The notes: generated from the sequence alone by a model not told the origin. A stretch of DNA of 64,000 nucleotides from JBEDUK01 sp040414485 (GCA_040414485.1 JBEDUK010000009.1:38474-102473); one strand, 5' to 3'. Positions 18,257-28,808 are shown, counted from the first letter of the stretch. Translations and numbers: made by a program.

Positions 18257-18823
18257 ATGCACGTCTACGACGCGATGCTGTTCGTCCACATCCTCGGAGT
18301 CGTCATGCTGTTCGGCGCGATCACGTTGACCCAGGTGGGCGTGACGCGGCTGGGCCGCGCCGCGACGATCGAGGAGATGAGGCTCTGGGTCGGCATGACG
18401 CAGATCGCCGGCCGGATGTTTCCGATCTCCTTCGTGCTGATCCTGGTGGGCGGCCTGTACATGGCCGGCGACCGATGGTCGTTCGGCGACCCCTGGATCG
18501 TGGTGGCGCTGGCCTCGCTCGTGGTCCTGGGGGCGCTCGGGGGCGGAGTCCTCGGCCGGACGCTCGAAGCGGTGGGGCGCTCGCTGGCCGACGACGGGTC
18601 GGCCCGGCCGGCCGCGTCACCGGACTTCGGCGCTCGACTGTCCGCCTCGCTTCGGCCGCCGATGATGGCGCTCGCGGGCGTCGCGATCGGCGTTCTGTGG
18701 TTGATGACGAACAAGCCCGGCTGGGTCGCCTCCATCGCCGTCGTCGCAGGTCTCGGGCTGGTGGGCGCGGCGCTCGGGGCGCTTATGGCACGGCGCAATG
18801 CCAAGCCGACGGGCTCGGGCTGA
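18257..18823 (+). CDS. Small four-helix membrane protein, DUF2269-like
   Basis: 188 residues with four hydrophobic helices at about 5-27, 54-75, 84-108 and 135-185 (the last may be two). The start MHVYDAMLFVHILGVVMLFGAITL and the histidine in the first helix resemble DUF2269-type small membrane proteins found in many high-GC bacteria; no function is known for these. ATG 18257 follows the purine-rich GAAGGGAGG ribosome-binding site. It sits alone between smpB and ssrA and is probably monocistronic. Confidence 0.6.
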   Translation: MHVYDAMLFVHILGVVMLFGAITLTQVGVTRLGRAATIEEMRLWVGMTQIAGRMFPISFVLILVGGLYMAGDRWSFGDPWIVVALASLVVLGALGGGVLGRTLEAVGRSLADDGSARPAASPDFGARLSASLRPPMMALAGVAIGVLWLMTNKPGWVASIAVVAGLGLVGAALGALMARRNAKPTGSG

Positions 18824-18871
18824 CCTAGGCGGACGCGCGGCCGGTACGGCGGACGGGCCGGAATGCCGACC

Positions 18872-18877
18872 TATACT
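18872..18877 (+). promoter_or_regulatory. Probable -10 element of ssrA
   Basis: TATACT lies 24 nt before the mature 5' end of tmRNA, a distance that leaves room for a short 5' leader removed by RNase P. No good -35 consensus is seen at 16-18 bp upstream, so this is a moderate call. Confidence 0.45.
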
Positions 18878-18900
18878 CGACGGGTTGAAAACTCAATAAC

Positions 18901-19254
18901 GGGGGTGAACTGGCTTCGACTCGGGCGGCATCCGCCTGGGAGAAGCGGGCCGAGGAACCCCGGATGCCTCGTTAAATCGCCGGGAACGCAATAAGTGCCA
19001 ACTCTGAACTGGCGCTCGCTGCCTAAGTAGTTAGGTAGCCGTCCGCCGCGGATCGCCTTCGTCCGCGGATCGGGCGTCGCGAGAAGGCTCACGGATGCGG
19101 CTCCGCCCGGGGGCCGCCGCCGGACATCGCACCCGGGCTGGCCGAGAGCCCCTCCGCCGGTGGAGGGCTTACAGGTGAGATTCAACCGCCGGCTACGCCC
19201 GTAGAAGACCCAGCCGGACGTCCGGGGACGCGGGTTCGAATCCCGCCACCTCCA
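18901..19254 (+). ncRNA. ssrA: tmRNA (transfer-messenger RNA)
   Basis: tmRNA rescues stalled ribosomes and tags the nascent chain for proteolysis. The 5' end GGGGGTGAACTGGCTTCGAC pairs with the 3' CACCTCC plus discriminator A (19247-19254) in a 7-bp acceptor stem with one G-U pair. The T arm GCGGGTTCGAATCCCGC is complete. The tag reading frame runs from GCA at 18988 to TAA at 19024, encoding AISANSELALAA, ending in the usual LALAA degron followed by a second in-frame TAG. CCA is not encoded and must be added. The promoter TATACT is 24 nt upstream. Immediately after the gene is the left end of a probable genomic island; the same 43 bp recur at 35263. Confidence 0.95.
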
Positions 19255-19255
19255 C
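19213..19255 (+). repeat. attL-like direct repeat (ssrA 3' end)
   Basis: The 43 bp covering the tmRNA T arm and acceptor strand are repeated without mismatch at 35263-35305. Outside the 43 bp the flanks differ at once (CA before this copy, CG before the other; T after this copy, C after the other). Such a pair is what site-specific integration into the 3' end of ssrA leaves. Confidence 0.85.
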
Positions 19256-19507
19256 TGGCCCCTTTTTGGCGTTGTGAAGCCATTTCCGCACGTCAAACCT
19301 GCAGCGCGCGTTCGCGTCGCTCCACGCGAAGTAAGGGGAATCGAACCCTTACGGAGTGGTTGCTGCCCGGTAGACACCGCGGCCCACCAGTCGAAAACCG
19401 AACGTCGTATGGGCAGGCGGTGCCGCGGGCCGCCTTTTACGACTTCCATACGTCCCTTACGGCCTCAGTGCAGGGCCCAGGTGACCGACCGGCTCGATAA
19501 TGGCTGG

Positions 19508-20698
19508 ATGCGCGCCCCACCAGAGGCGAACGAACCCGCGGTCCCCGGATCCGAGTCCGTCGAGGCGCTGACTGGCCGGAGCGTCTTCGAGCCGGCCACC
19601 CGCACCGTTTGGACGCGCGAGGGGGCCGAGGCAACCAAGCGCGCGCCGTTCCGCGTCTACCTCGGGGCCGCACCCGGCGTGGGCAAGACCTACGCCATGC
19701 TGAGCGAGGGTCAGCGCCGGAGAGGGCGGGGCACCGACGTCGTCGTGGCGATCGTCCAGACGTACGGCCGCCCAAAGACCATCGAGACGCTCGCGGGCTT
19801 GGACGTGGTGCCCCCGCGGATGATCGCGTACCGCGGAGCCGAATTCGAGGAGATGGATACCGAGGCCGTGATCGCGCGCCAACCGGAGGTCGCGCTGGTC
19901 GACGAGTTGGCGCACACGAACATCCCGGGCAGCAGGCGGGCGAAGCGGTGGGAGGACGTGTTCGACATCCTCTCCGAAGGGATCTCCGTCATCACGACGG
20001 TCAACATCCAGCATGTGGCGAGCCTCAACGACGTTGTGGCGGAGATCACGGGCATCAGGCAGAACGAAACAGTTCCCGACTGGGTGATCGATCTGGCCGA
20101 TCAGTTGGAACTGGTGGACATGTCACCACACGCCCTGCAGCGCCGGATGATCCATGGAAACGTCTACCCCGATCCCCGCAAAGCCGAACTCGCGCTGCGG
20201 CGGTTCTTCACCATGGAGAACCTGACCGCGCTTCGCGAGCTGGCGCTGCTTCGCGTTGCGAACAGGGTGGACGAGGAGTTGCTCTCGCGCTGGTCAAAGG
20301 CGAGCACGCCCGAGACCCGGGAGCGCGTGCTGGTCTGCGTTTCGCGGCCTGGATTCTCCGAGGACCTGGTGCGGCGGGGCGCGCGGATCGCCCGCCGGGC
20401 GCAGGGCGATCTGCTGGTCGTGCACGTGCGCTCGTCCGAGGAGCACGAGAGCGCCAGTTGGCTGGAGGAGATGGACGCCCTGGTTCGGGAGCTCGGAGGG
20501 ACGTTCGAGGTCGTGAAGAATGACGACCCCGTCGACGGCGTGATCGGGTTCGCCTACCGGCAGCACGTCACGCAGGTCGTGGTCGGCGAGCCCCTCCGTT
20601 CACGCTGGCAGGAGCTCATCCGAGGGTCGTTCGTGAACCGGCTCATCCGCCGGTCCGCGAACATCGACATCCACGTGATCGCCCGCAGGGAGCAGTAG
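19508..20698 (+). CDS. kdpD: KdpD N-terminal domain protein (KdpD + USP domains, no kinase)
   Basis: 396 residues matching only the cytoplasmic N-terminal half of the potassium sensor kinase KdpD. Seen: the Walker-like P-loop GAAPGVGKTYAML near residue 52, VALVDELAHTNIPGSRRAKRWEDV, VNIQHVASLNDVVAEITG and RNV-like HGNVYPDP; then a universal-stress-protein domain at about 260-390 (VLVCVSRPG, VVVGEPLRSRW). There is no membrane or kinase part. The other half is encoded 4.7 kb downstream at 25371. In KdpD this region binds ATP and tunes the kinase/phosphatase balance. It starts at ATG 19508; a longer in-frame start at 19274 would add non-homologous sequence. It is convergent with kdpC, with only 7 bp between. 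Confidence 0.88.
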   Translation: MRAPPEANEPAVPGSESVEALTGRSVFEPATRTVWTREGAEATKRAPFRVYLGAAPGVGKTYAMLSEGQRRRGRGTDVVVAIVQTYGRPKTIETLAGLDVVPPRMIAYRGAEFEEMDTEAVIARQPEVALVDELAHTNIPGSRRAKRWEDVFDILSEGISVITTVNIQHVASLNDVVAEITGIRQNETVPDWVIDLADQLELVDMSPHALQRRMIHGNVYPDPRKAELALRRFFTMENLTALRELALLRVANRVDEELLSRWSKASTPETRERVLVCVSRPGFSEDLVRRGARIARRAQGDLLVVHVRSSEEHESASWLEEMDALVRELGGTFEVVKNDDPVDGVIGFAYRQHVTQVVVGEPLRSRWQELIRGSFVNRLIRRSANIDIHVIARREQ

Positions 20699-20705
20699 TC
20701 ACTCC

Positions 20706-21280
20706 TCAGTGGCGACCCTGCAAAGCCATGTTCAACTGCAAGACGTTCACCCGAGGCGCACCCAGGAATCCGAGGGTGCGCCCGTAGGTGTGCTGGTCGA
20801 TCAGGTGCATGACAGCGGCCAGCGAGATGTGTCGTACCGCGGCGATCCGCGGCGCTTCGAACCGTGCCGCCGCCGGCGAGATGTCCGGATCCAGCCCCGA
20901 TGAAGATGCGGTGAGCAGGTCCGCCGGGATCTGAGAGATGGACAGGCCCTGGTGGTAGGCCCCTTCGAGCTTGATGATCGCCTTCGCCCGCTGCGTGATG
21001 TCGTTCGCGAGCGACTGCGAACGCGGGCCGAGGTTCGAGCCCGACGACGTCGACGCGTCGTTGTCGATGGCGGATGGGCGGCCGTAGAACCATTGAGCAC
21101 CCTTCCACAGCTGGCCGATCTCCGTTGACCCGACGGCTCGACCGCTCGAGGCCACGATATTGCCGCTCGCCGTGTGGCGCAGAGCGATCTGGGCGAACGC
21201 GGTCATCGCCAAGGGGTAGGCGAGGCCCGTCAACACGGCGAGGACGACCACGGCGATCAATGCACGGGCTGCGTTTCTGA

Positions 21281-21284
<4 letters not shown>
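20706..21284 (-). CDS. kdpC: Potassium-transporting ATPase subunit KdpC
   Basis: KdpC stabilises the KdpFABC complex. 192 residues: one N-terminal membrane helix (ARALIAVVVLAVLTGLAYPLA) and an extracytoplasmic domain with WFYGRPSAIDNDAST, GSNLGPRSQSL and IPADLLTASSSGLDPDISPAAA, the strongest family motif, then VNVLQLNMAL at the end. Its ATG overlaps the kdpB stop by 4 nt (ATGA). It is the last gene of the kdp operon on this strand. Confidence 0.96.
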
Positions 21285-23368
<2,084 letters not shown>

Positions 23369-25042
23369 CTAGGACAAGCCTCCGTGCATCAGGTGCTCCA
23401 CGATCGGGCCGAGGGCCAGACCGGGGAGGAACGTCAGCGCGCCGATGATCACGATGACGAACCCGAGCAGGGTCCCGAACAGCGGCGTGTCGGTACGAAG
23501 CGTGCCGGGCGTGAACGGCACGGTGCCGTCCCGGCCCAGGGTTCCACCGAGCGCGAGCGCGCACAGGAGGGGAACGAAGCGCGACACCAGCATCGCGATG
23601 CCGCCCGTGATGGCGTAGTACGGCCCGCTCGCGGTCAGCCCGGCGAAAGCGGAGCCGTTGTTGTTCCCCATCGAGATGAACGCGTAGAAGATCTCGCTGA
23701 AGCCGTGTGGACCCGGCGCGTTGGGAGCGGCAGCGACGGTGCTCGACATGACCACCGCGATCGCCGTGAACAGCAGTACCACCACGAACGGAACCAGGAC
23801 CGCGATCGCCGAGTACTTCACGGCTCGAGACCCGATCTTCTTGCCGAGGTACTCGGGAGTACGCCCGACCATCAGGCCGCCGATGAAGACCGCGATGATG
23901 ACGAAGAAGATCATCCCGTACAGGCCGCTGCCGACGCCGCCGAACACGACCTCGCCGATCGCCATGTTGAACATCGGGCCGACCATCCCGAGCGACTGGT
24001 ACGAGTCGTGCATCGAGTTCACGCTGCCGTTCGATGCGTCAGTGGTCGTCACCGCCCAGAGCGAGGACGCGTCCGGTCCATAGCGGACCTCCTTGCCCTC
24101 CATGTTCGCGGTGGAGGCGGGAATGCCCGCGGCCTGCATGGCCGGGGTCGCGTGGCGCTCTCCGGGAACGGTGAGTACGAGTCCGGCGACCATGAGGACC
24201 CACATAACCGCGAAGATCGTCCAGCCCTGGCGGAGGCTGCCAACCATGCGGCCGAAGGTGTAGGTGAGGCCGGCGGCGATCCAGAGGATCGCGAAGTCCT
24301 CGACGAAGTTCCCTAGTGGCGTCCCGCCCTCGAACGGATGGGCTGAGTTCACGTTGAAGAAGCCGCCGCCGTTCGTTCCCAATTGCTTGATGGCGATCTG
24401 GCTCGCCACGGGCCCTCTCGCCAGCGTCTGCTTGAAACCCTGGATGCCATGCACGACGGAGTTCGCACCCAACGTCTGGATCACGCCCTGGGTCATCAGG
24501 ACGATGGCGACCAGGATCGCCATCGGGAGCAGGATGTAGATCGTGCTGCGAACCAGATCGACCCAGAAGTTGCCCAGCTCGTCCCGCTTCGACCTGATCA
24601 GTCCGCGGATCAGCGCGATGAGTACCGCCATACCGACGGCCGCTGAGACGAAGTTCTGAAACGTCAGAGCGAGCATCTGGGTGAGATACGACATGGTCGT
24701 CTCGCCGCCGTAGGCCTGCCAGTTCGTGTTCGTCGTGAAGCTCGCGGCCGTGTTGAAGGAGACGTACGGGTTCACGGCCGACAGGTGGTTCGGGTTCAGA
24801 GGGAGGTGCTGCTGGAATCGCATCAGCAGGTAGATCAGGACCATGCTGATCACGCTGAACCACAGACACGACGAGGCGTACCGCCGCCACGACTGCTCGG
24901 CCTTCGGGTCCACAGCGAGCATCCGGTAAAGGAGCCCTTCCGCCCGGCCGATACGCTCGCGCGTGTACACGCGGTACATGTAGGCGCCGAGCGGCGGCGT
25001 CAAGACGATGAGGAGGATCGTGTAGACGACGATCTCGGTCAT
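23369..25042 (-). CDS. kdpA: Potassium-transporting ATPase subunit KdpA
   Basis: The channel-like K+-binding subunit. 557 residues with about ten membrane helices. Selectivity-filter regions of the K+-channel superfamily can be seen: SFTTNTNWQAYGGE near residue 100, QLGTNGGGFFNVNSAHPFE near 220, an SVN-type stretch near 345, and SMGNNNGSAFAGL near 455. The GTNGGG filter is the hallmark. It begins at ATG 25042, immediately after kdpF (one base between), and ends at the kdpB start. Confidence 0.97.
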   Translation of the reverse strand: MTEIVVYTILLIVLTPPLGAYMYRVYTRERIGRAEGLLYRMLAVDPKAEQSWRRYASSCLWFSVISMVLIYLLMRFQQHLPLNPNHLSAVNPYVSFNTAASFTTNTNWQAYGGETTMSYLTQMLALTFQNFVSAAVGMAVLIALIRGLIRSKRDELGNFWVDLVRSTIYILLPMAILVAIVLMTQGVIQTLGANSVVHGIQGFKQTLARGPVASQIAIKQLGTNGGGFFNVNSAHPFEGGTPLGNFVEDFAILWIAAGLTYTFGRMVGSLRQGWTIFAVMWVLMVAGLVLTVPGERHATPAMQAAGIPASTANMEGKEVRYGPDASSLWAVTTTDASNGSVNSMHDSYQSLGMVGPMFNMAIGEVVFGGVGSGLYGMIFFVIIAVFIGGLMVGRTPEYLGKKIGSRAVKYSAIAVLVPFVVVLLFTAIAVVMSSTVAAAPNAPGPHGFSEIFYAFISMGNNNGSAFAGLTASGPYYAITGGIAMLVSRFVPLLCALALGGTLGRDGTVPFTPGTLRTDTPLFGTLLGFVIVIIGALTFLPGLALGPIVEHLMHGGLS

Positions 25043-25043
25043 C

Positions 25044-25133
25044 TCAGAAGCGCTCCGGCCGGATCAGCGCGTACGCGAGATAGGCGAGCATCGCCACCGA
25101 CAGGATCAGCTCGAGGATGTCGGCGACGGTCAT
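25044..25133 (-). CDS. kdpF: Potassium-transporting ATPase subunit KdpF
   Basis: A 29-residue single-span lipid-like stabiliser of KdpFABC. It has one hydrophobic helix (ADILELILSVAMLAYLAYAL) and ends in the family signature LIRPERF, equivalent to the LxxPERF end of known KdpF proteins. The start overlaps the stop of an upstream tiny ORF (ATGA) and the stop is one base before the kdpA start. It is usually missed by gene finders because of its size. Confidence 0.9.
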   Translation of the reverse strand: MTVADILELILSVAMLAYLAYALIRPERF

Positions 25134-25213
25134 ACGCGCTCGAGACCCTTCACGAACAGGAAGGCGAGCGCGAAGAACACCGCGGTCATCGCGATCATCA
25201 GCAGGTCGAGCAC
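25130..25213 (-). CDS. Tiny membrane peptide upstream of kdpF
   Basis: A 27-residue peptide starting at GTG 25213, five bases after a perfect Shine-Dalgarno AAAGGAGG (25219-25226 on this strand), the best ribosome-binding site in the cluster. Sequence character: an acidic N-terminus, one strongly hydrophobic helix (MIAMTAVFFALAFLFV) and the end KGLERV. The stop overlaps the kdpF start (ATGA). It is the first gene of the kdp operon, so it could be a leader, a translational-coupling ORF or a further small subunit. I have no named family for it with certainty. Confidence 0.65.
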   Translation of the reverse strand: MLDLLMIAMTAVFFALAFLFVKGLERV

Positions 25214-25252
25214 CGCCACCTCCTTTGAGTGAACGCCGGCGACGGTACGACC

Positions 25253-25273
25253 CGGCCGTAAGGCGGCCGTAAG
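25253..25273. promoter_or_regulatory. 11-bp-spaced direct repeat upstream of kdp, possible KdpE site
   Basis: CGGCCGTAAG occurs at 25253-25262 and again at 25264-25273, one helical turn apart, about 40-60 bp before the first kdp ORF and about 100 bp before the divergent sensor kinase gene. OmpR-family regulators such as KdpE bind tandem half-sites at this spacing. The assignment to KdpE is inference from position. Confidence 0.5.
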
Positions 25274-25370
25274 TGAACGTGACCAGGGCATATGGGATTC
25301 GTTAAGACCGCCGTTCGATCCGGTATGTGCGCCGAGGCCCACGCCGCCGCGTGCGACACTGGCTTCGACC

Positions 25371-26951
25371 ATGGCATCGACGAGCAGCGACGGCTCAACT
25401 CGACCCGAGCCCCGGCGGCGCGAAGGACGGGCCCTTTCTCGGCTCGAACGCATGCGGGCGCAGAAGCCCCGCCGCGAGATCGTGGGGTTCGCAATCGCGA
25501 TCGGCGGCACCATCCTTCTCACCGCGGCGGTAGCGCCTGGGCGCAGCCATCTCACACCCTTGTCGATCGGCTTCGGCTATCTCGTGATCGTCGCCGTCGC
25601 TGCCGCTCTCGGCGGGCTGTGGCCCGGAATCACCGCATCTCTGCTCGGCTTCATCACGTTCAACTTCTTCTTCCTGCCCCCGTACAACACGTTCGTGATC
25701 GGCCGGCCCGAGTACGTAGTCGTCCTGTTCGTGTTCCTCGGACTGGCGATCCTCATTTCTGCCCTGCTTGCCCGCGCCAACGACAGAGCGCAGGCCGCTG
25801 AGGCACGTGAGCACGAGCTTCGAACCCTCCAGGACCTGAGCGCGGGGCTCGTCGCGCTCCGACCCGGCCCGGAGGCGTACTCGGCGGTGGTGACGAACCT
25901 GCTCGCCACGTTCGGGCTGACCGCAGGCGCCCTGTTCGTCAACGATCCGCAGACGCGGGAGTTGCGTGAAGACGTGGCCGTCGGGGCCCCGCCGGGCGAG
26001 CTGAGCCCCCGGACGGACCTGTCTGGCGAAGGACCTGCGGTCGAACGCCTGCCGCTGTCCGTCGGCGGACGGAGCCTCGGACTGCTGGTACTGGGGATGG
26101 ACCGCGAGCCATTCGCTGCCGAGGAAAGCCGCGTGATCCGCGCGTTCTGCGACCAGTTCGCTCTGGTGCTGGAGCGTGACCGTCTGCTCCAGGAAGCGAC
26201 CCGCTCGCAGGTCTACGAACAGGCCGACGAGGTGCGACGCTCGCTGCTCGCGGCGGTCTCCCACGACCTGCGCACGCCGATCGCCGCCATCAAGACGTCG
26301 GTGACCGACCTGCTGTCGGACGAGAGCCCCAAGTCTGGCGAGTACGCACATGAGGTGCTCGAGAGCATCGACCGCGAGACCGACAGGTTGGCCGCGCTGG
26401 TTGCAAACCTCCTGGACATGTCGCGGATCGAACGCGGCATGTTGAAGGCACGCATCCAGGGAGTCGACCTACTGGAGGTCGCACCGGCGGCGGCTGATCG
26501 CGTCCGGCGGCAGTACCCCGGCCTCGTGGTACGCGTAGCGATCGATCCGGCCGGATCGATCGTCCGCGCCGACCCCGTGTTCCTGGAACGGGTGATCGCG
26601 AACCTGATGGACAACGCGGCGCGGGTAACGCACGAGGCGGGCGGGACGCTGCTGGAGCTTGACGGCCGGCGGATGGGACCGGACACCGTGGTGCGCGTCA
26701 TCGATCACGGGAAGGGCGTCCCCTGGGACATCCGTGAGCAGCTCTTCTACCCGTTCTTCCAGATGGAGGCGCGCCACCCCCGGCTGGGGACCGGCCTTGG
26801 CCTGCCGATCTGCAAGGGGTTCCTCTCGCTGATGGGCGGCGAGATCTGGGTCGAGGACACGCCCGGGGGCGGCGCGACGTTCGCCTTCTCCATCCCTACG
26901 GAGGCGAGCGCAACTGTCCACGCGCCAGCGAGCGCTGGGAGCGCGCGATGA
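25371..26951 (+). CDS. kdpD: KdpD C-terminal-type sensor histidine kinase
   Basis: 526 residues equivalent to the membrane-to-C-terminus half of KdpD. Seen: four membrane helices at about 38-130 (DUF4118 type, with FNFFFLPPYNTF between helices), a GAF-like domain at about 145-275, the H-box AAVSHDLRTPIAAIKTS (about residue 300), the N-box VIANLMDNAARVT, the G boxes VIDHGKGVP and GTGLGLPICKGFLSLMGG. It should autophosphorylate in response to K+ limitation or turgor and pass phosphate to KdpE. Its missing N-terminal half is encoded separately at 19508. The kdpE start overlaps its stop (ATGA). Divergent from kdpFABC. Confidence 0.9.
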   Translation: MASTSSDGSTRPEPRRREGRALSRLERMRAQKPRREIVGFAIAIGGTILLTAAVAPGRSHLTPLSIGFGYLVIVAVAAALGGLWPGITASLLGFITFNFFFLPPYNTFVIGRPEYVVVLFVFLGLAILISALLARANDRAQAAEAREHELRTLQDLSAGLVALRPGPEAYSAVVTNLLATFGLTAGALFVNDPQTRELREDVAVGAPPGELSPRTDLSGEGPAVERLPLSVGGRSLGLLVLGMDREPFAAEESRVIRAFCDQFALVLERDRLLQEATRSQVYEQADEVRRSLLAAVSHDLRTPIAAIKTSVTDLLSDESPKSGEYAHEVLESIDRETDRLAALVANLLDMSRIERGMLKARIQGVDLLEVAPAAADRVRRQYPGLVVRVAIDPAGSIVRADPVFLERVIANLMDNAARVTHEAGGTLLELDGRRMGPDTVVRVIDHGKGVPWDIREQLFYPFFQMEARHPRLGTGLGLPICKGFLSLMGGEIWVEDTPGGGATFAFSIPTEASATVHAPASAGSAR

Positions 26952-27664
26952 GTGCGGGACGGGTGCTCATCGTCGACGACGAAGAGGCCATCCGCCGGTC
27001 GTTGGCGCGAGCCCTCACCGTTCGGAACTACCAGGTCCAGGAGGCGGCTGACGGGCCGGATGCCGTCGCGGCCGCGATCGCATCGGAGCCCGACCTCATC
27101 GTCCTGGACCTGAACCTGCCGACCATGGACGGGCTCACCGTCACTCGGGAGATCCGCGCGCGCAGTTCGGTTCCGATCCTCGTGTTGTCCGTCCGGGAGG
27201 ACGAGGCGGACAAGGTCGCAGCGCTCGACCTTGGCGCAGACGACTACTTGACGAAGCCGTTCGGGATTGACGAACTGCTTGCGCGCGTACGTGCGCTCAT
27301 GCGAAGGGCCTCCGGGAAAGACGCCGAGTCGATACGCGTCTACCGGACCGACGGCATCGAGATCGACATGGCGCAACGGGCCGTCCGACGGGACGAAGAG
27401 GCGGTCCGACTGACCAAGACTGAATGGGAGTTGCTCGATGCCATGTCGGCGCACCCCGGAAAGCTGCTCACGCATCGGTGGCTGCTCGAACGGGTGTGGG
27501 GGCCCGGGTACGCGGACGACGTGGAGGTGCTCCGCGTCTTCGTGAGCCAGCTCCGAAAGAAGATCGAACCAGACCCATCGCGGCCGACCGTGATCGTCAC
27601 CGATCCGGGCATCGGGTACCGATGGTCGCTTCGGCCCGTCGATGCGGCCGTGGAGGCGAGATGA
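26948..27664 (+). CDS. kdpE: KdpE-type response regulator
   Basis: 238 residues, OmpR/PhoB type. Receiver: LIVDDEEAI near residue 9, phospho-Asp in LIVLDLNLPTMDG (about 54), and the K in DDYLTKPFG. The winged helix DNA-binding domain ends with VRVFVSQLRKKIEPDPSR-like sequence and DPGIGYRWSL, as in KdpE. It lies between the kinase gene and the kinase-less sensor gene, overlapping both by 4 nt, so the three are one transcript. The expected target is the divergent kdp promoter. Confidence 0.92.
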   Translation: MSAGRVLIVDDEEAIRRSLARALTVRNYQVQEAADGPDAVAAAIASEPDLIVLDLNLPTMDGLTVTREIRARSSVPILVLSVREDEADKVAALDLGADDYLTKPFGIDELLARVRALMRRASGKDAESIRVYRTDGIEIDMAQRAVRRDEEAVRLTKTEWELLDAMSAHPGKLLTHRWLLERVWGPGYADDVEVLRVFVSQLRKKIEPDPSRPTVIVTDPGIGYRWSLRPVDAAVEAR

Positions 27665-28506
27665 AGACCGATACGGAGACGATGCGCGATCGGGGTCCGG
27701 GTCCGCTCGCGCTCCTGCGCACGTCGGGCGCGCGCCGGAGCAGGGTGATCGTGGGCTACGTGATCGCTGTGGTCGGTACGGGGCTCGCGAGCGCAGTCTT
27801 CCTTCCATACCGCGACCAGATCACCCCGCTGTCGAAGGGCTTCGGCTTCCTGGTCGTAGTCGTGGCTGCGGCAGCCGTGGGCGGCCTCTGGCCGGGCGTG
27901 GTCGCTTCTGTCGCCGGGTTCGTCGTCTTCAACTACCTGTTCATCCCGCCCTACGGGACGTTTCGTGTCGGCCGTCTCGAGGACGTCGTGGTGCTGTTCG
28001 TGTTCCTCGGACTATCGGTCGTGATCTCGATCCTGCTCGCTCGGGCCACCGAACGGGCCAGGATCGCTGAGTCCCGTCGCTACGAGTTGGAGGCGCTCCA
28101 GCTGCTGAGCTCGGACCTGGTCTCGATGCCGCCGAGCCCCGACGCGTACGCGGGCGTCCTCCGCCGGCTGCTCTGGCTGTTCGAATGCTCTTCAGCGTCA
28201 CTTCGACTCGAACGCGTGACCGATTTCCGCGGTCTGGACGATGCAGTCACGGTCGTCGAGGCTCCAGGGTCGATACGGACGTTGGCAGCCGACGGTCCGC
28301 TGTTCGAGGAGCGGGTTCCCCTTGTCATCCAGCAGCGAACGCTCGGGCTGCTCGTTCTCACCGGTCGCAGGCCGCCGCTGGTCAGGGCGGAGTCCCGGGT
28401 CCTACGGACGTTCGCGGCGCATCTGACGATCATGCTCGAGCGCGACCGGATGCTGGCTGCCTCCGTGCGCGCACAGACGGCACTGGCGGCGATGACACCT
28501 CGCTAG
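27661..28506 (+). CDS. Kinase-less KdpD-like membrane sensor (DUF4118 + GAF)
   Basis: 281 residues clearly paralogous to the N-terminal half of the kinase at 25371: the same four helices, FNYLFIPPYGTFRVGRLEDVVVLFVFLGL, and a GAF-like domain ending in HLTIMLERDRML. It stops right where the histidine-kinase dimerisation helix would begin, so there is no H-box and no ATPase domain. It cannot signal by phosphotransfer alone. It may form heterodimers with the kinase, or be a decayed duplicate. Overlaps kdpE by 4 nt (ATGA), which argues for maintained translation. Confidence 0.8.
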   Translation: MKTDTETMRDRGPGPLALLRTSGARRSRVIVGYVIAVVGTGLASAVFLPYRDQITPLSKGFGFLVVVVAAAAVGGLWPGVVASVAGFVVFNYLFIPPYGTFRVGRLEDVVVLFVFLGLSVVISILLARATERARIAESRRYELEALQLLSSDLVSMPPSPDAYAGVLRRLLWLFECSSASLRLERVTDFRGLDDAVTVVEAPGSIRTLAADGPLFEERVPLVIQQRTLGLLVLTGRRPPLVRAESRVLRTFAAHLTIMLERDRMLAASVRAQTALAAMTPR

Positions 28507-28565
28507 AGTGGTGTCACCTGCTCGCTTTGCGTTCCCGCCTTGTTCGGCCCGGCGCGGTTCGCAGG

Positions 28566-28808
28566 TCAGCCTGACCGATTGTCGATCGAGCGGAGGGCTG
28601 CCCAGCACCCGACCCCTGCAACGAAAGCGATGATCGCCTCGAGGCCGTCCAGGACGAGACCGAGAGCCGCTCCGGTGGCCAGCGCAACGATACCGAGCCA
28701 CCGGTAGAGCCCTGGAGGCCTGGCCGGGACGACCGGCTCGTCGGGCACCAGCGGAGTGTATGGCGGGCCGCGTCCCAGACAGAGCCCGCTTGGGCCTCCT
28801 GGCGCCAT
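28566..28808 (-). CDS. Small hypothetical membrane protein
   Basis: 80 residues with a proline-rich N-terminus and two hydrophobic stretches (WLGIVALATGAALGLVLDGL and AIIAFVAGVGCWAAL). An AAGGA element lies about 10 nt before the ATG at 28808. It lies alone, convergent with the kinase-less sensor gene. It matches no family I know; the membrane pattern and ribosome-binding site are the only support. Confidence 0.45.
   Translation of the reverse strand: MAPGGPSGLCLGRGPPYTPLVPDEPVVPARPPGLYRWLGIVALATGAALGLVLDGLEAIIAFVAGVGCWAALRSIDNRSG

Noticed and set aside
19274..19507. Upstream extension of the KdpD N-terminal protein
   Set aside because: No similarity to KdpD, overlaps the island boundary region; ATG 19508 is the better start.
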